Assembly: GCA_963971405.1 (NCBI GenBank)
Contig: OZ020484.1
Span: 16,430,001-16,494,000 of the forward strand
DNA length: 64,000 nt
Origin: Psococerastis gibbosa
Lineage: Eukaryota; Arthropoda; Insecta; Psocodea; Psocidae
Direction: 5' to 3'
The notes under the pieces: model-generated
Told to the model about the DNA's origin: nothing
Seen by the model: the letters and a program-made list of their open reading frames with translations, nothing else
Database searches by the model: none
In this document: piece after piece, positions 48,814 through 60,400 of the stretch
Layout of the letters: every line of letters starts with the position of its first letter
How positions within the stretch are numbered: position 1 is the first letter of the stretch
Position numbers and translations under genes: made by a program

Positions 48814-51249
48814 TTCGTTGAAATCTATAGGAAGCGAGCAAATAAGATTGTATGAGCATGATGTTATCATCGCAATCTTAGAAAATTAAAAATCTCGTCA
48901 CGTTAGAATCTAAATGTTTTCTTTTTTGTTTTCAAATGTTTACTTTTCAAGAAAATAGAACATGCTATATAAAATTATTCATGTTTTCTTTTTTTTAAAC
49001 TTAAAGAAATATTTGCAAGCATTACACTCGCAATTATCCCACGCTCCGCTACTGGCAATAACTGACTTATTTACTTAGAGACAATCGGAGTGGGAAAAAA
49101 AGCCTCATTGGTGTAAAAATTAAATATCTAATGAAATATCAATCGTAGAGCTGTCAAAAATATCAGGAAAACAGAAGAAATTGTTGTGAGCATTTTGAAA
49201 TATGATATGTGCCTTTTTGTAACACAGATTGGCCACAATTTTTAAATTGGAGTTGAACAAAAAACTATTGGCCTGGTAGCCCCAAGGAAAGAGTTCTAAA
49301 ACTGGGGCAATTGCTCTTATTGAATGACACATTATTTATCGAAATGTAGAAGAGCATGTCTACTAATGTAACGGCTATTTTTGAACGCTCTACAATCAAT
49401 ATTTCCTGTGAAAATCGACTTTAAAAAAACGTAGTAGGTGTGCTATTATGTCATGGTTCTTGGTTTGAGTCACATAATTACTAAAGGCTGTGCAAAACAG
49501 GAGGTCCATATTATCGAAATAAACGTCCAGTAAGCTAAAAGGCTGATTCAGTAAAGTTGGTGAAAACATTGAGTGTCACAACTCGGACCCTGAATATATA
49601 TATAGCCTATTTAAAACATTTAGACTTCACAGCTCGTTCAAATTGGCCACTCCCGCTATGTAATAATATACTCAACGAGTTAGAATATACTCTTAATAGT
49701 AAATGGAAATAGAAACCATTTTTTATTACACCATTGATCATCTCCGTCTGCTAGGCCTTCGAAAACAATGTAATCGAAGTAGCCAGAAAGAATTGTATGG
49801 AGCCAGGCAACATGGAATACTCGTATAACAACTCTGAAAAAATCAACTCCAAGGTTTTGACTTCAAATATCACTAATACAATATTTTCTAATAATGCAAT
49901 ATTCATTTTCTGCTGACTATCCGATCCTTGAATGAATTTTATGAATGAATGTTAATTTAAGTATATATACAGTACAAAGCACCCGAGGAATTTTCTAGTA
50001 TATCAGTTCATGATTAGAGCATCCTTAAAAATAATAATAATAATAAATGTGTTCTCCTAACTCCTGAGACATATTCAAGCTTACGATATCCATATGTATG
50101 TCCAGTCACTCCAGTGAAATGTAGGCTACGTACGAGTATCTAAAGACTTCTTTCAGATTGTACAATATAATACTACAATTACAATATGCCTTACTTGTTG
50201 CTACATGTGTGATAGCATATAAGTACAAGAACCCGACCCGAATTTAGGCTACAAGCCTACAACTACGGAAGCACAAAGAAAGTCAGCAACATAGTCGTGT
50301 TAATATCCTTAAAATATAGTTAAAAATTTCATGGCAGACTGAATGTCTTACAAAATAGTTAAGAACAAAGAAAATTGAGGCTTCCTCTTCCTCGGTCCTT
50401 GGAGTTGTGATCGATGCCAGCCCCAAAGAGCAAAGTGGGGGACACTCAAAATGACTTGTACCCTTTTTGCTCGTCCCAAGGGAGCTTGCCATTCAGTGTT
50501 AAAACGCATTATTCGGCATGTGGATGTTGATGTAAATATTACTTTGTAGCACTTTGAATCAATTCCAGGGAGAGAAAATTGCCCATAAAATGGTGGGGCT
50601 CTGGGGGAGAAAGAAGGACTTGAGGGGTCATCTAAGTCTGCGATGGAGCTCCTTGGGGAGCTTTCTAGTCCCAGGGGAAGGAGGAGCTATCGACAGATAG
50701 ACGAACGTGAAGCTTTCTACTTTTTCCGCAAAATGGCGCGTCGGGGTTTTTTGCTTCTATATCGCTATGACCATGAGAAGGGTCCTTCGATCTGATGTAT
50801 ACTCTCCATTGGTACAATATTATGTAGCAATGTCATCCCTGCTCTGTTTCCGCCTTCGGGTGTTTTTCCTTCAACCTTTCGCGATTCAAACCATTTTTAG
50901 TTTGCATATCTACAATTTACGCGTAGTAAATATGTAATTGTTTGACAGTGGAGTAATGAATGGATACCTGTAATTGCCTGACAGCAGTTTTGTGGCAGTG
51001 CCGTGTTTAGTATTTATTTGAATTCATGAATAATAATATGGGTGTAAGACTAAGAACCGAGACCCTCTTATGCCTAGATGTAATTAATTAGGAGGGAGAT
51101 AAATGGAGCGGTTGCATAATCCAAAATTTGCAGGAACTGGCTCTGTAGTTTGTAGTATACCCCAGCCCCCCAGGGTTCAGTAAATTGAAGTGGTGCGCTA
51201 AATCATTTTTCCATTGTTCTCCACTACGTTTGAGAATTATATTCTCTAG

Positions 51250-51628
51250 TTGAGAGGATATAAAGTGTAGAAAATTATAAATAAATAAAATTTAATTTCA
51301 TGAGCAAGTTTTCAAGAATCTTGGTCCAATGGTCCATTAAAGTTGCATAAGATTATTTCATACATCATATTATGGGGTATTTTTAATTGTTTGTGTTACA
51401 GTTTTTCCAAGAACTTTACTGGGGGAAATTTTAGCCCCCTTCAGTAACTTCTATGAAAGAACTGCTATGCCTGAAATTAAAAATACCTTAAAATATGATG
51501 CACGAAATAGTCTTCTACAACTTGAATAAACTGAATCTGTAATATATTGCTTATTAAATTTAATTAAAAATAAAAATTCAATAAAAACATCAAATGTTGG
51601 AGTGCCAATTTTCTATGTTCCCGTACAA
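51250..51628. mobile_element. Palindromic element, copy 3, TTAA not kept
   Basis: gttgagaggatataaagtgt at the left and gtgccaattttctatgttcc at the right; inner acatcatattatggggtatt and gtcttctacaacttgaataa as in the other two copies. Confidence 0.65.
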
Positions 51629-51901
51629 AGAAAGAAAGAAAATTGTCTTTATTTTCTATGTAAAATTGTAAAGGGTTGAGCGCACAAATTACCAGATAGT
51701 GAATCCCCCTAATATATAAGACAAGTTACGATACATATAAAAATATTTGTATATAAATACAAATATGACGTTATTAAATATGTAGTTATTGGAGTGCTAG
51801 TTATCCAGAAGTAGGAGTATTCCAAATAATATACCGAGCTACCTAGGAGACAATGACAATTAATTTTATACACTGGCATACAATTTTTGTGTTGATTTCA
51901 G

Positions 51902-52019
51902 GTTGTAATAGCGACGCAGGTCAATGTCGAAGGACCACTTCTAGCAGTTTCTGATAACATGTTCGTCCATAACAACTCCAAGCACGGGCGGCGCGCAAAG
52001 CGCCTCGACCCGTCAGACG
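51902..52019 (+). CDS. kn: Next COE/EBF (knot/collier) exon, end of the DNA-binding domain
   Basis: The acceptor gttgatttcag and the donor CAGACG|gtgagt bound 118 nt, which is 39 codons plus one base. The frame continues directly from exon 45596-45677 (phase 0). It reads [10 protein letters not shown], then [19 protein letters not shown], then [10 protein letters not shown]. This is the COE segment ending the DNA-binding domain, with a basic RRAKR stretch, just before the IPT/TIG domain. GPLLAVSDN and RAKRLDP are closer to what I know of arthropod than vertebrate members (recalled, not aligned). The next exon, expected to encode the IPT/TIG start (ATPCIKAISP in the family), was not seen downstream to the window end. 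Confidence 0.95.
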
Positions 52020-52770
52020 GTGAGTGCGAAGGTGTGGTCATTTTCCAATTAATTTATCTTCCTGTCCTCATTTTTATGCACCCTCTCCATTTTAGCAGCT
52101 CCACTACATTTTCTTTTCATATGACTGAATGAACTTTTTGATAAAATCATGTGAGTTGGTTCATGGCTCAATGAAATTAATTAAAAAAATTAAAGGGGGT
52201 TGAATTAATTCAGGAATAATTTTACGCCTTTCCCGTCTGTCTCTAGACGACAGAATGGAAAATGTTTTACTGTTTCTTGTTTGACATCATATGACACGTA
52301 CTATTGGGTCACCCATACATTTTGACACTTTTTAGTTTTTCTTTTTCTATCATGTACAGAAATCTTTTTAAAAAAATGTTGGTTTAAGTTTAAGTAATTT
52401 AATTTTAATTTTCGTTAGGTAATATTCTCATTTTTATTTTATGAAAAAAGCACAGGTGTGAAAATAGAAATTTCTTACTGATACGTTATCTATACATATC
52501 CAACAATCATCGGCAACTGATGTTAGTTATAGATACATTTCTATAAACTGCATACATAAGTAAAAAATTAAAAAATTCCGATTAGGAAGTGACCAAAATT
52601 ATTATTTAAAAATAAATATGTTTGTATTGCATATTACCAATTGAGATGATTACTCGTATATGAAGCAACAGTGAGACGACAGTGCACGCATGTTTTTCAA
52701 ATTAACAAAAAAATCACAATATCAGTTTCTGAAAGTGTACACATGTCACATACGTACAGGGTACAGCATA

Positions 52771-53055
52771 TTAGGTGGCTATTCCACCGGCGATTTTACT
52801 TCATATTTGATTTTGTCATTGACGTTTGTTTTGTTTTAAGGAGACTATTATGTAGATACTTAACTTATCTATTTTAAATTAAGTTATAATATGGTAGCAG
52901 ACGTCAAATGTGATTAAAAAGAAGTTTGCCACCATATTATAACTTAATTTATAATACATAAGTTAAGTATCTACATAATAGTCTCCTTAAAACAAAACAA
53001 ACGTCAACGGCAAAATCAGATTTGAAGTAAAATCGCCGGTGGAATACCCGCCTTA
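52771..53055. repeat. Foldback element, 285 bp, long arms
   Basis: ttaggtggctattccaccgg / complement ccggtggaatacccgcctta; arms of about 125 bp include aaggagactattatgtagat; centre ggtagcagacgtcaaatgtg. Located 752 bases after the second COE exon. Confidence 0.88.
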
Positions 53056-54306
53056 GAACTTCTCATTTTCATTTTCACTATAACCTATAACACCTATTTT
53101 AATACTTTACGGTTTACCTGTATATTTCTTCCACTCGCACTCCTTGCAACTTAAGTAGGCGATATGAAAAGTGTTATATCCGAGATTGCAAATAACTGGC
53201 GTCACGTTCTTTCTACAAAATAAAATAAAACAAAGAAATAATTAAATACAATTATATCGGTCTCTAAAATGATAGTACAATATTATCTTACTTTAAAATT
53301 TTCCTCGCTATTATATTAGGAAATAATATGATATTTAGTACTACAAGTCCCACTTTTCGTTTTTTTTTTTTAAATTCAGTGAAATTTGTTTGATAAAATT
53401 TTGAATGATAAATTATAACTCGAGCTCCGCATTTATCAGGGGATAGTAAATAACTGGCGTCACGTACTTCCATGAAAATACATCCCCTTACCTTAATTCA
53501 TCTACTTTGGAATTCCTTCTTTCAGTAAATTTTATTTTTAATGATCACAGAGAGGGGGAAGTTATTTTATCTTTTTACTCGGCAGCGGGAAAATCTCGTT
53601 ACTCAGTTTTCCGAACGAAATGATTTTAACACTCCAAGTTATTTGGAGGGGGCTGTGATATTGCTCACAAATCATTGGCAGGGCGGCTGCTTCATTGGTA
53701 TGCTACGCGGAAACCTTAAGCAGGGCCGAATATTACCATCACATACAGTATACCTCATTTCCCATTTATAATATATTTTTATTGCACCTTCAGAGCAAAT
53801 CGGGCACCCCCCAATATCTGTTTCTTAATTAAATTCAAATTTTTCAGGAAATATAGATTTTAGAGTTACCAATAATATCACATCGTTTAGAAGAAATACT
53901 CCTTTACATTTTGGTATATGTAATGTAGCCGTGACCTGTTGGTCACAGTTTGTTAGCCCCTTTCTCCCGACATCTTTAATTTTTTACTTCAATAATTGTG
54001 GCCATCTACCTATGTTAAACACAGGTACCTACATAATATCAAATTTGAAAATGCTGAGGAGCTCTATGAAATATATTTTCATGTTAGATTTGATCTTGTA
54101 CACCTGGAAGGCTTTTTCCTCTCTGATTGCCTCAGCCTAGATTACATACACAAATATTTTTTTTTAATTTAAAAATTAAGATTATGGATAAGCAGTGGTG
54201 AATTTCATTCTAGTCTGATTCACTATTCGTCATTTGCTCAAATCCAATTTAAGAAGAAAAAATCCCGCTAAGGCTAATTTCATATTTTTATTTTTCATAT
54301 TTTTAA
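53056..54306. other. COE intron DNA (by inference), no feature
   Basis: Unique AT-rich sequence; tggcgtcacg occurs at 53200 and 53456 within a short imperfect repeat (aataactggcgtcacgt). Confidence 0.5.
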
Positions 54307-54515
54307 ATATAGTTTATAAATGTGAATATAGCATACTAGTATACAGTACATTGTGTTGCTATTTACTCGATACAGAGAGTACTTGCATAGTGAAAACATA
54401 GTTTCATATTTGCCACTTATAGTTTATAAATGTAAATACTGTATAGCATTTTAGTATACAGTGCTTTTTGTTGCTTTTTACTCGATACAGAAAGTACATG
54501 AATAATGAAAATAAA
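54307..54515. repeat. Tandem duplication, period 110 bp
   Basis: atagtttataaatgt at 54309 and 54419; gtatacagt, tgttgct and actcgatacagaaagtac follow in both copies. Confidence 0.75.
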
Positions 54516-55254
54516 ATTACCAGTCAGACTCAGTCCTGACATAAAGAACTGGGTACCGGACGGATAAATCTATTGGAAAATTTAATTGACATTGACGGCA
54601 CCATTTTTAGAAAATATGTCTGTGCATTGTGAGAAAAATTCTTATAAGAATTGAATAGGGGACCAGTAGTCATTCTCAGCCTTTTCGCAATCCCACGGCG
54701 GGGTGCATTCAGGGGGCCCGTTTTCTGGCATGGAGTTATCATGTTTTCCAAGAAAAATGGCCAAGGTTTGGGATAATTTCGGGTAGTTGACATATGGGTG
54801 TTTCTTAACGACACCCTTGGGGTTTGGGACCCTTGTCTTTTGTCAATACCATCATTGACTGTCCTCAGTCTTAGCCGACAGATGCGTGCTTATTTTGACT
54901 TCCTCAATTTCGAAATAGTTGCTTATGATGCTGTGGATAAACTGCAGTCTACAGGCTGTTGCGGTACAGCACTACCAAACTTTATTTTCTTCATTATTAA
55001 AGTTTAATAGCATACAAGCAATTTAATGTGTAATGTGTGTAATTCTCCGATCACATGGTGTGTTGAGATTGACACTACCAACTATTCCATCGAAGGCCTT
55101 AAAATATGGAACATTGAGAATTTTGAGATTGAGAAATTTGTTCTTTTTGGTTTCTTGAAAATACACCGAAAATATAAACAATGATATTCCGATCTTTTTT
55201 TATTATTTTTAATTCTTATAATTCTTCCGCTCTTAAAATCCTCTAATAGATCCT

Positions 55255-55455
55255 TCAGCCCCCCCCCCCCGGCCCAGGCCCCTGCTCCCCACCCAACAAC
55301 AATTCTTGTACTTAATTCAGTTATTTGTCTTCTATTCACGGCGGTGCATACTCCATTATACCTAATGCTATGGCGTCTAAGTGAAATTAAGATTGCCCCA
55401 TGTGTTTTGGCTGCAGTGTCTAGTTTCTTTATGTTATTTAATGTATCCCAGCACG
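55255..55455. repeat. Direct duplication, copy 1 (copy 2 at 55735-55942)
   Basis: C-rich run, then acccaacaacaattcttgta, tctattcacggcggtgcata, ctaatgctatggcgtctaag and cagcacggttgtttgcagta. The period is 487 bases. The long minus-strand ORF over it is non-coding in appearance. Confidence 0.85.
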
Positions 55456-55734
55456 GTTGTTTGCAGTACCTAAAGCGGATATTAGTTGAAACAGTGTAAA
55501 AGGTGTTTTGGTTCTTAACTTGATCAGTAAACGAAATTTCAACCAATAACTGTTAAGGAAAATTCTAGATAAGGAATCAAAAGGTGCTAAATATAATTAT
55601 AATGCGTTTAAAAAACAATAGGTGGAATATATGGGGAGGTTTACACCGGCACTGCGGTGAGTCTCGTTAGTATGCGAGGCCTGGTAGAATCTAAAACTTT
55701 GCGAAATTGGCTCCCGATCCAGTTGAGCGGAGAA

Positions 55735-55942
55735 CCCCCCCCCCCCCCCCAACGCCTTCAGCCCCAACAACCCCCCCCCCCTCCCCACCCAACAGCAATT
55801 CTCGTATTTATTTGTCTTCTATACACAGTCGTGCATACTCCATTACACCTAATGCTATGGCGTCTAAGTGAAATTAAGATTGCCCCATGTGTTTTGGCTG
55901 CAGTGTCAGGTTTTTTTAATGTTAATTAATGCATACCAGCAG
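55735..55942. repeat. Direct duplication, copy 2, split by a transposon block
   Basis: acccaacagcaattctcgta, ctaatgctatggcgtctaag, then ccagca; the continuation cacggttgtttactgtacat resumes at 56292 after the inserted block 55943-56290. Confidence 0.8.
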
Positions 55943-55999
55943 CCTGATCATGGCGAATGTTTGTAAACAGCCTAAACAGCCTCCTCGTATGGTAGTTTT

Positions 56000-56119
56000 A
56001 GGCCCGAACTAATTGATCTTGGTCCTAGAATTTGACGATTTTCCTGTTACAGCCATGGTGGTCCACGGGAAATCATAAAATAATCTAGTGGTCCACGGAC
56101 AAAAAAGGTTGGCAACCCC
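56000..56119. mobile_element. Half of a hAT element (family of 62052-62366), inverted
   Basis: In reverse complement, ttttttgtccgtggaccact and the next 100 bp follow the left half of 62052-62366. The right half is missing and the piece abuts the TIR element at 56121. Confidence 0.75.
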
Positions 56120-56120
56120 A

Positions 56121-56289
56121 GCAGCCTGATCATGGCGATTATAATACCAGTATTTATTTACTCCCCTGGTATTAAAAATGTAAGCAAGATAATTTTATAA
56201 TGGAAGTGCTATTCATAATTGATTTGTTTACATTTGTTTACCAAGGGATTAAATAAATACCGGTATTATAATCGCCATGATCAGGCTGC
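56121..56289. mobile_element. TIR element, 169 bp, GCAGCCTGATC family
   Basis: gcagcctgatcatggcgatt and complement aatcgccatgatcaggctgc. A second, orphan left end (gcagcctgatcatggcga) stands at 55940-55957, with a hAT half between them. The whole 55943-56290 block splits a duplicated sequence. Confidence 0.78.
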
Positions 56290-56407
56290 TGCACGGTTGT
56301 TTACTGTACATTGAGAAAATCGTTTTCGGCATCTATTCAATTATTTGCTAACTACAAAGAGTATATATACAGTATGAATTATTGTAGGTTACACTGTTTG
56401 TGTTGTT

Positions 56408-57481
56408 CTGTTCTCAAAAAATATATTATGTCAATTTTTTGATCATTTTGGGGATGCACACCAAAAAACCCCAAACTCCTAAAAAACTTTTCTAAAAAAC
56501 GGCTCCAACGATATCTTTTAAATTCATATATAGTATATTGTAATACTTATTAATTTAAACTAAACCCACGAGGTTGCATCTCCTTGATAGTTTGGTTCAG
56601 GGCGTAAATAAAAGAAAAGCTCAATTTTCAAGAAAATTACAACAACAAAAATAATTTTTCTGAGGAACCATTCCATCGATGCATTTTAAGTTCAAGCATG
56701 TTTTAGGTACTAAATAGAGTAACAAAACAGAACAGAGTGCTTTTCAATGCAAGGTTTTGGTCTATAAGAAAAAAATATTTTCTGAAAAAACCATTATTGA
56801 TACCGAGGCGGACCGGCACCGCGGGCAATTGCCCCCCCCCCCCCGCCTTTGGAAGGCAGGTATATTCTGTGCCTCTAAAATACAAGTGTCAACTGCACTC
56901 AAAATGCGTAAAACCCCACTATTTCTGCCCTATTTTTAAAAAAATTTCTCCTGGGGGAAACCCCCGAGCCCCCCTTGTGCACAATTTAATTAATTCCCCG
57001 TAATATAGAAACAGTATTGCTCTGAAAATGCGTAAAACCCCAATATTTCAGCCCTATTTTCCTAAAATTTTCTCCCGCGGGGAGACCCCCGAGCCCCCAT
57101 TGTGCACTGTTTTATTAATTCCCTGTCATATAGAACCCTTGTTGCTCTGAAAATGCGTAAAACCACAATGTTTCAGCCCTATTTTCCAAAAAAAAAAAAT
57201 TAAAAAGTGCCTCCCCCTTTTATTAGGTCTGGGACCGCCTCTGCATTGATAATCCGGGCAGCCCCAATGCATACAATACCATTATTAGTGCGTGTAGTAT
57301 TATATTATTGGCCCACCCATTGTATACTATGGTAATTGTCCGATCGATGAATCCAGTGCTTTAGGGTAGGGAAAATCTATGGGCAGCCGATATTTAACCA
57401 CGGGACAATTATTTACCGTGTAGCTATTACGGTAACTATACTTCTACTATAATTGATAAATTACCGCGGTTCACTCGTATG
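56408..57481 (+). repeat. (TGTC)-type repeat copy, host of a hAT and of the LINE
   Basis: aaactaaacccacgaggttg, aacaaaacagaacagagtgc, then hAT 56803-57243, then aatttaccgcggttcactcg-like end at about 57460-57481, where the full-length LINE is inserted. Confidence 0.6.
56803..57243. mobile_element. hAT-type MITE, 441 bp, with three internal 124-bp units
   Basis: Ends ccgaggcggacc and (complement) cagaggcggtccc; flanks tattgata (56795-56802) and cattgata (57244-57251). aaaatgcgta recurs at 56901, 57025 and 57150. Related to 14480-14756, which has two units. It interrupts a (TGTC) dispersed repeat copy. Confidence 0.88.
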
Positions 57482-60400
57482 TACTTAGTAGGGCGAGCCT
57501 CAGCTACTACTCGGGTCGCAAGTGGCGGATAGCGGATGGTGTGCATGATGTGCTTGGATAGTGTCTTGCTTTTGCTTTGCCTTGCATGATAATCTCTCCT
57601 AGCTACACTGTGCGGGCCTGCCCCTTATGGGGTCCCGGACCGAGGCGGCGGGCAGGGGAAGCGTCTCAGCGGACCCTCCCGTGACGAGCCTTGTCACCAG
57701 GGTGGAGGACACCTCCCTCGTCCCTGGTAAGTAGCGAAGCCTCAAGACTTCACGAAACAAGGCTCCTAGGCTGTCTCTGGGTGGAGGTCCCCTTCCTCGT
57801 CCCAGAGAAGTAGGAGTGGTCTTATACCGCTCTGAAACAGTCCTAGACAATACAAGGAGCCCACCTTCCAAAGCCAGCGAACCCGAACGCTGCGAGGGGT
57901 AACCCCCCAGAGGGTTGGCGCGGGGCTAACCACCCATCCCGTAAAACGACCCCGGTTACGAATCACGCTACTACAATGCCTCGGATACCCAACGATTTTA
58001 TGACGACAACCGCTAAACGTTTTGGGACATGGAATGTTCGGAGTTTAAGAAAGACTGGCTCTTTCGAAACCGTGACGAAGGTCCTACAGGACTACAACAT
58101 TGGACTCTGTGCAATCCAGGAAGCTAGATGGCCCGGTCAAGGGTCCTATCGTAACCTCGGGTTTAGCCTATTTTATAGTGGTGACGACCAAGGAAGACAA
58201 ATCCTTGGAACTGCATTTTTGATTAGCGACAAACTTTTGTGCAATGTGTTGAACTTTTATCCTGTTAACAGTAGGCTATGTGTTTTGAGGCTGAAAGGAC
58301 GCTTTCAGAATGTCACAATTATAAACTGTCACGCTCCTACCGAAGACAGCGCAGAGGAGGACAAGGACGCCTTCTACGACGTGTTAGAGCAATCCATAGC
58401 AAATGTACCAAGTTTTGATGTGAAGTTGGTAATCGGGGATTTTAATGCCAAACTGGGAAGAGAAACAATATGGCAACCCAATGTTGGTAGATACAGCCTC
58501 CACGACAACACAAACAACAATGGGACCCGACTGGCAAGTTTCGCTGTATCAGCGGGGTTGTACGTCAAGAGCACTATGTTTAATCACAAGGATGTACATA
58601 AGGAGACATGGATTTCCCCAGACGGTAATACCAAGAATCAAATTGACCACATATTAGCATGCCGAAGACATCAACGCTCAATTACTGATGTTAGAAGTTT
58701 CCGCGGGGCTGACGGAGACAGTGACCACCACCTGGTAGGTTTCGACTTCAGGCATCGTATAGCAGCACCGGTTGCTAACCGTGGAACCAAAACTCCAACA
58801 TGGGACCTAGATAAACTAAAAACCAATCAAGATAAGTCAGCCTTTCAGATTGAGCTTCTAAACCGCTTCGAAGCCCTCTCCAATGAGGCCAACTGTGATA
58901 AACTCTGGGAAGACATAAAAGAAGCTGTGGCAAAATCGGCAGATAGAATACTTGGACGGCGACCAAGAAGAAAGAAAGCCTGGTTTAACGCTCGGTGCCA
59001 AACGGCCATAGAGAATAGAAGGATCGCTCGCCAAGCTTTCCTCTCAGACAACTCAAAACGCATAGATTATCTTAACGTGAGACGGCAAACCTGCACCTGC
59101 TTAAAAAGGGAAAAAAGGCGTTTTCTCAATGAAAAAATGCGAAGTATTGAGACCAACAGAGTTGCAAACAATGGTCGGGAAATGTACAGAACTATCGGTG
59201 GCATGCAGGGCAAAAGACAAAGACTCAGTGCCATCAGAGACGTAGATGGTAATTTACTGAACAACCCACACGAAGCTTTGGAGCAGTGGCGCTACTATTT
59301 CCAGACCCTTCTAAATGTGGAACACGAGGAGGAGGAGGAGGAGGGTGAACCCCCCATTTACCAGACAGCCGAAATTCAAATTAACCCACCTACCAGAGAA
59401 GAAATTGTGCTGGCCCTAGCGATGCTTAAAAATAACAAGTCACCTGGGGTAGATGGTATCCCAGCAGAGCTCTTAAAACAAGGAGGGGAGGCAATTGTTG
59501 ACCGAATACACCAGCTAATCCTTCAAATCTGGCATGAAGAGAGAATACCTCAGGAGTGGAATGTTTCAGTTATAACCCCTGTTTTCAAGAAGGGTGATAG
59601 AACGCTGTGCAATAATTACCGAGGCATATCACTGTTAACCACGGGATACAAGGTTTTCTCAAACATCCTACTGCTGAGACTGCGCCCGTACGCGGAAGAA
59701 GTCATAGGAGACTATCAGGCGGGTTTCAGAAGAAACCGATCAACTACTGACCAACTCTTCACTCTCAGACAAATTCTGGAAAAATGCTGGGAGCACAACT
59801 TGAAAGTGCACAATGTTTTCATTGACTTCTCAAAGGCCTACGACTCCATAGCTAGAGATAAAATGTGGACTATCCTAGATGAGTTTGGGGTGCCCAGAAA
59901 GCTACGAAAAATGACACAGGTGTGTGTTGAAGGCTCCCGAGCTCGAGTCAAAGCGGATGGAGGCCTCTCAGCCCCTTTCGACGTGGCAACCGGCGTTAAG
60001 CAGGGAGACGGCCTTTCTCCACTTCTTTTCAACCTGGTCTTGGAAAAATGCACGAGGAAGGCAAGAGAAATGAGAGGAGGAGTGACGGTGGGCAACAATA
60101 TAAAGATACTGGGCTACGCAGATGACCTCAACGTCATATCCCACACAAAAACGGAAGTGGATGCATTGGTGGTCTCGATTGAGGAGGAGGCAAGGAAGGT
60201 TGGCCTCAAGATAAACGTGGAGAAAACAAAGTATTTACAAGTGTCTCGCCACCCCTGTCCCCCCCAACAAGGCCGTTTTGAGGAAGTTGAAGAGTTCCGG
60301 TATCTGGGATCGGTAATGACGAGAGACAACCGAGTAAGAGCAGACGTCATCAGCCGTATAAAAGCTGCCAATGTGGCTTACTTTCAAACGAGACCCCTTT

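Larger units (their letters stand above)
48062..49054. mobile_element. Outer hAT-type element carrying a second hAT
   Basis: Ends cagtggcggagcgtg and cacgctccgctactg; flanks gctaaaac / gcaataac (6 of 8). About 314 bp of its own sequence surround the element 48143-48813. Relative of 18738-19143. Confidence 0.8.

Noticed and set aside
53541..53771. ORF containing NTPSYLEG, similar to TPSYLE after the COE DNA-binding domain of vertebrate EBF
   Set aside because: No ATPCIKAISP-like continuation, no splice acceptor in phase 1 next to it; chance match.
55082..55546. 154-codon minus-strand ORF
   Set aside because: Lies over a C-rich duplicated non-coding segment; a poly-G run makes the glycine stretch and the second copy does not keep the frame.
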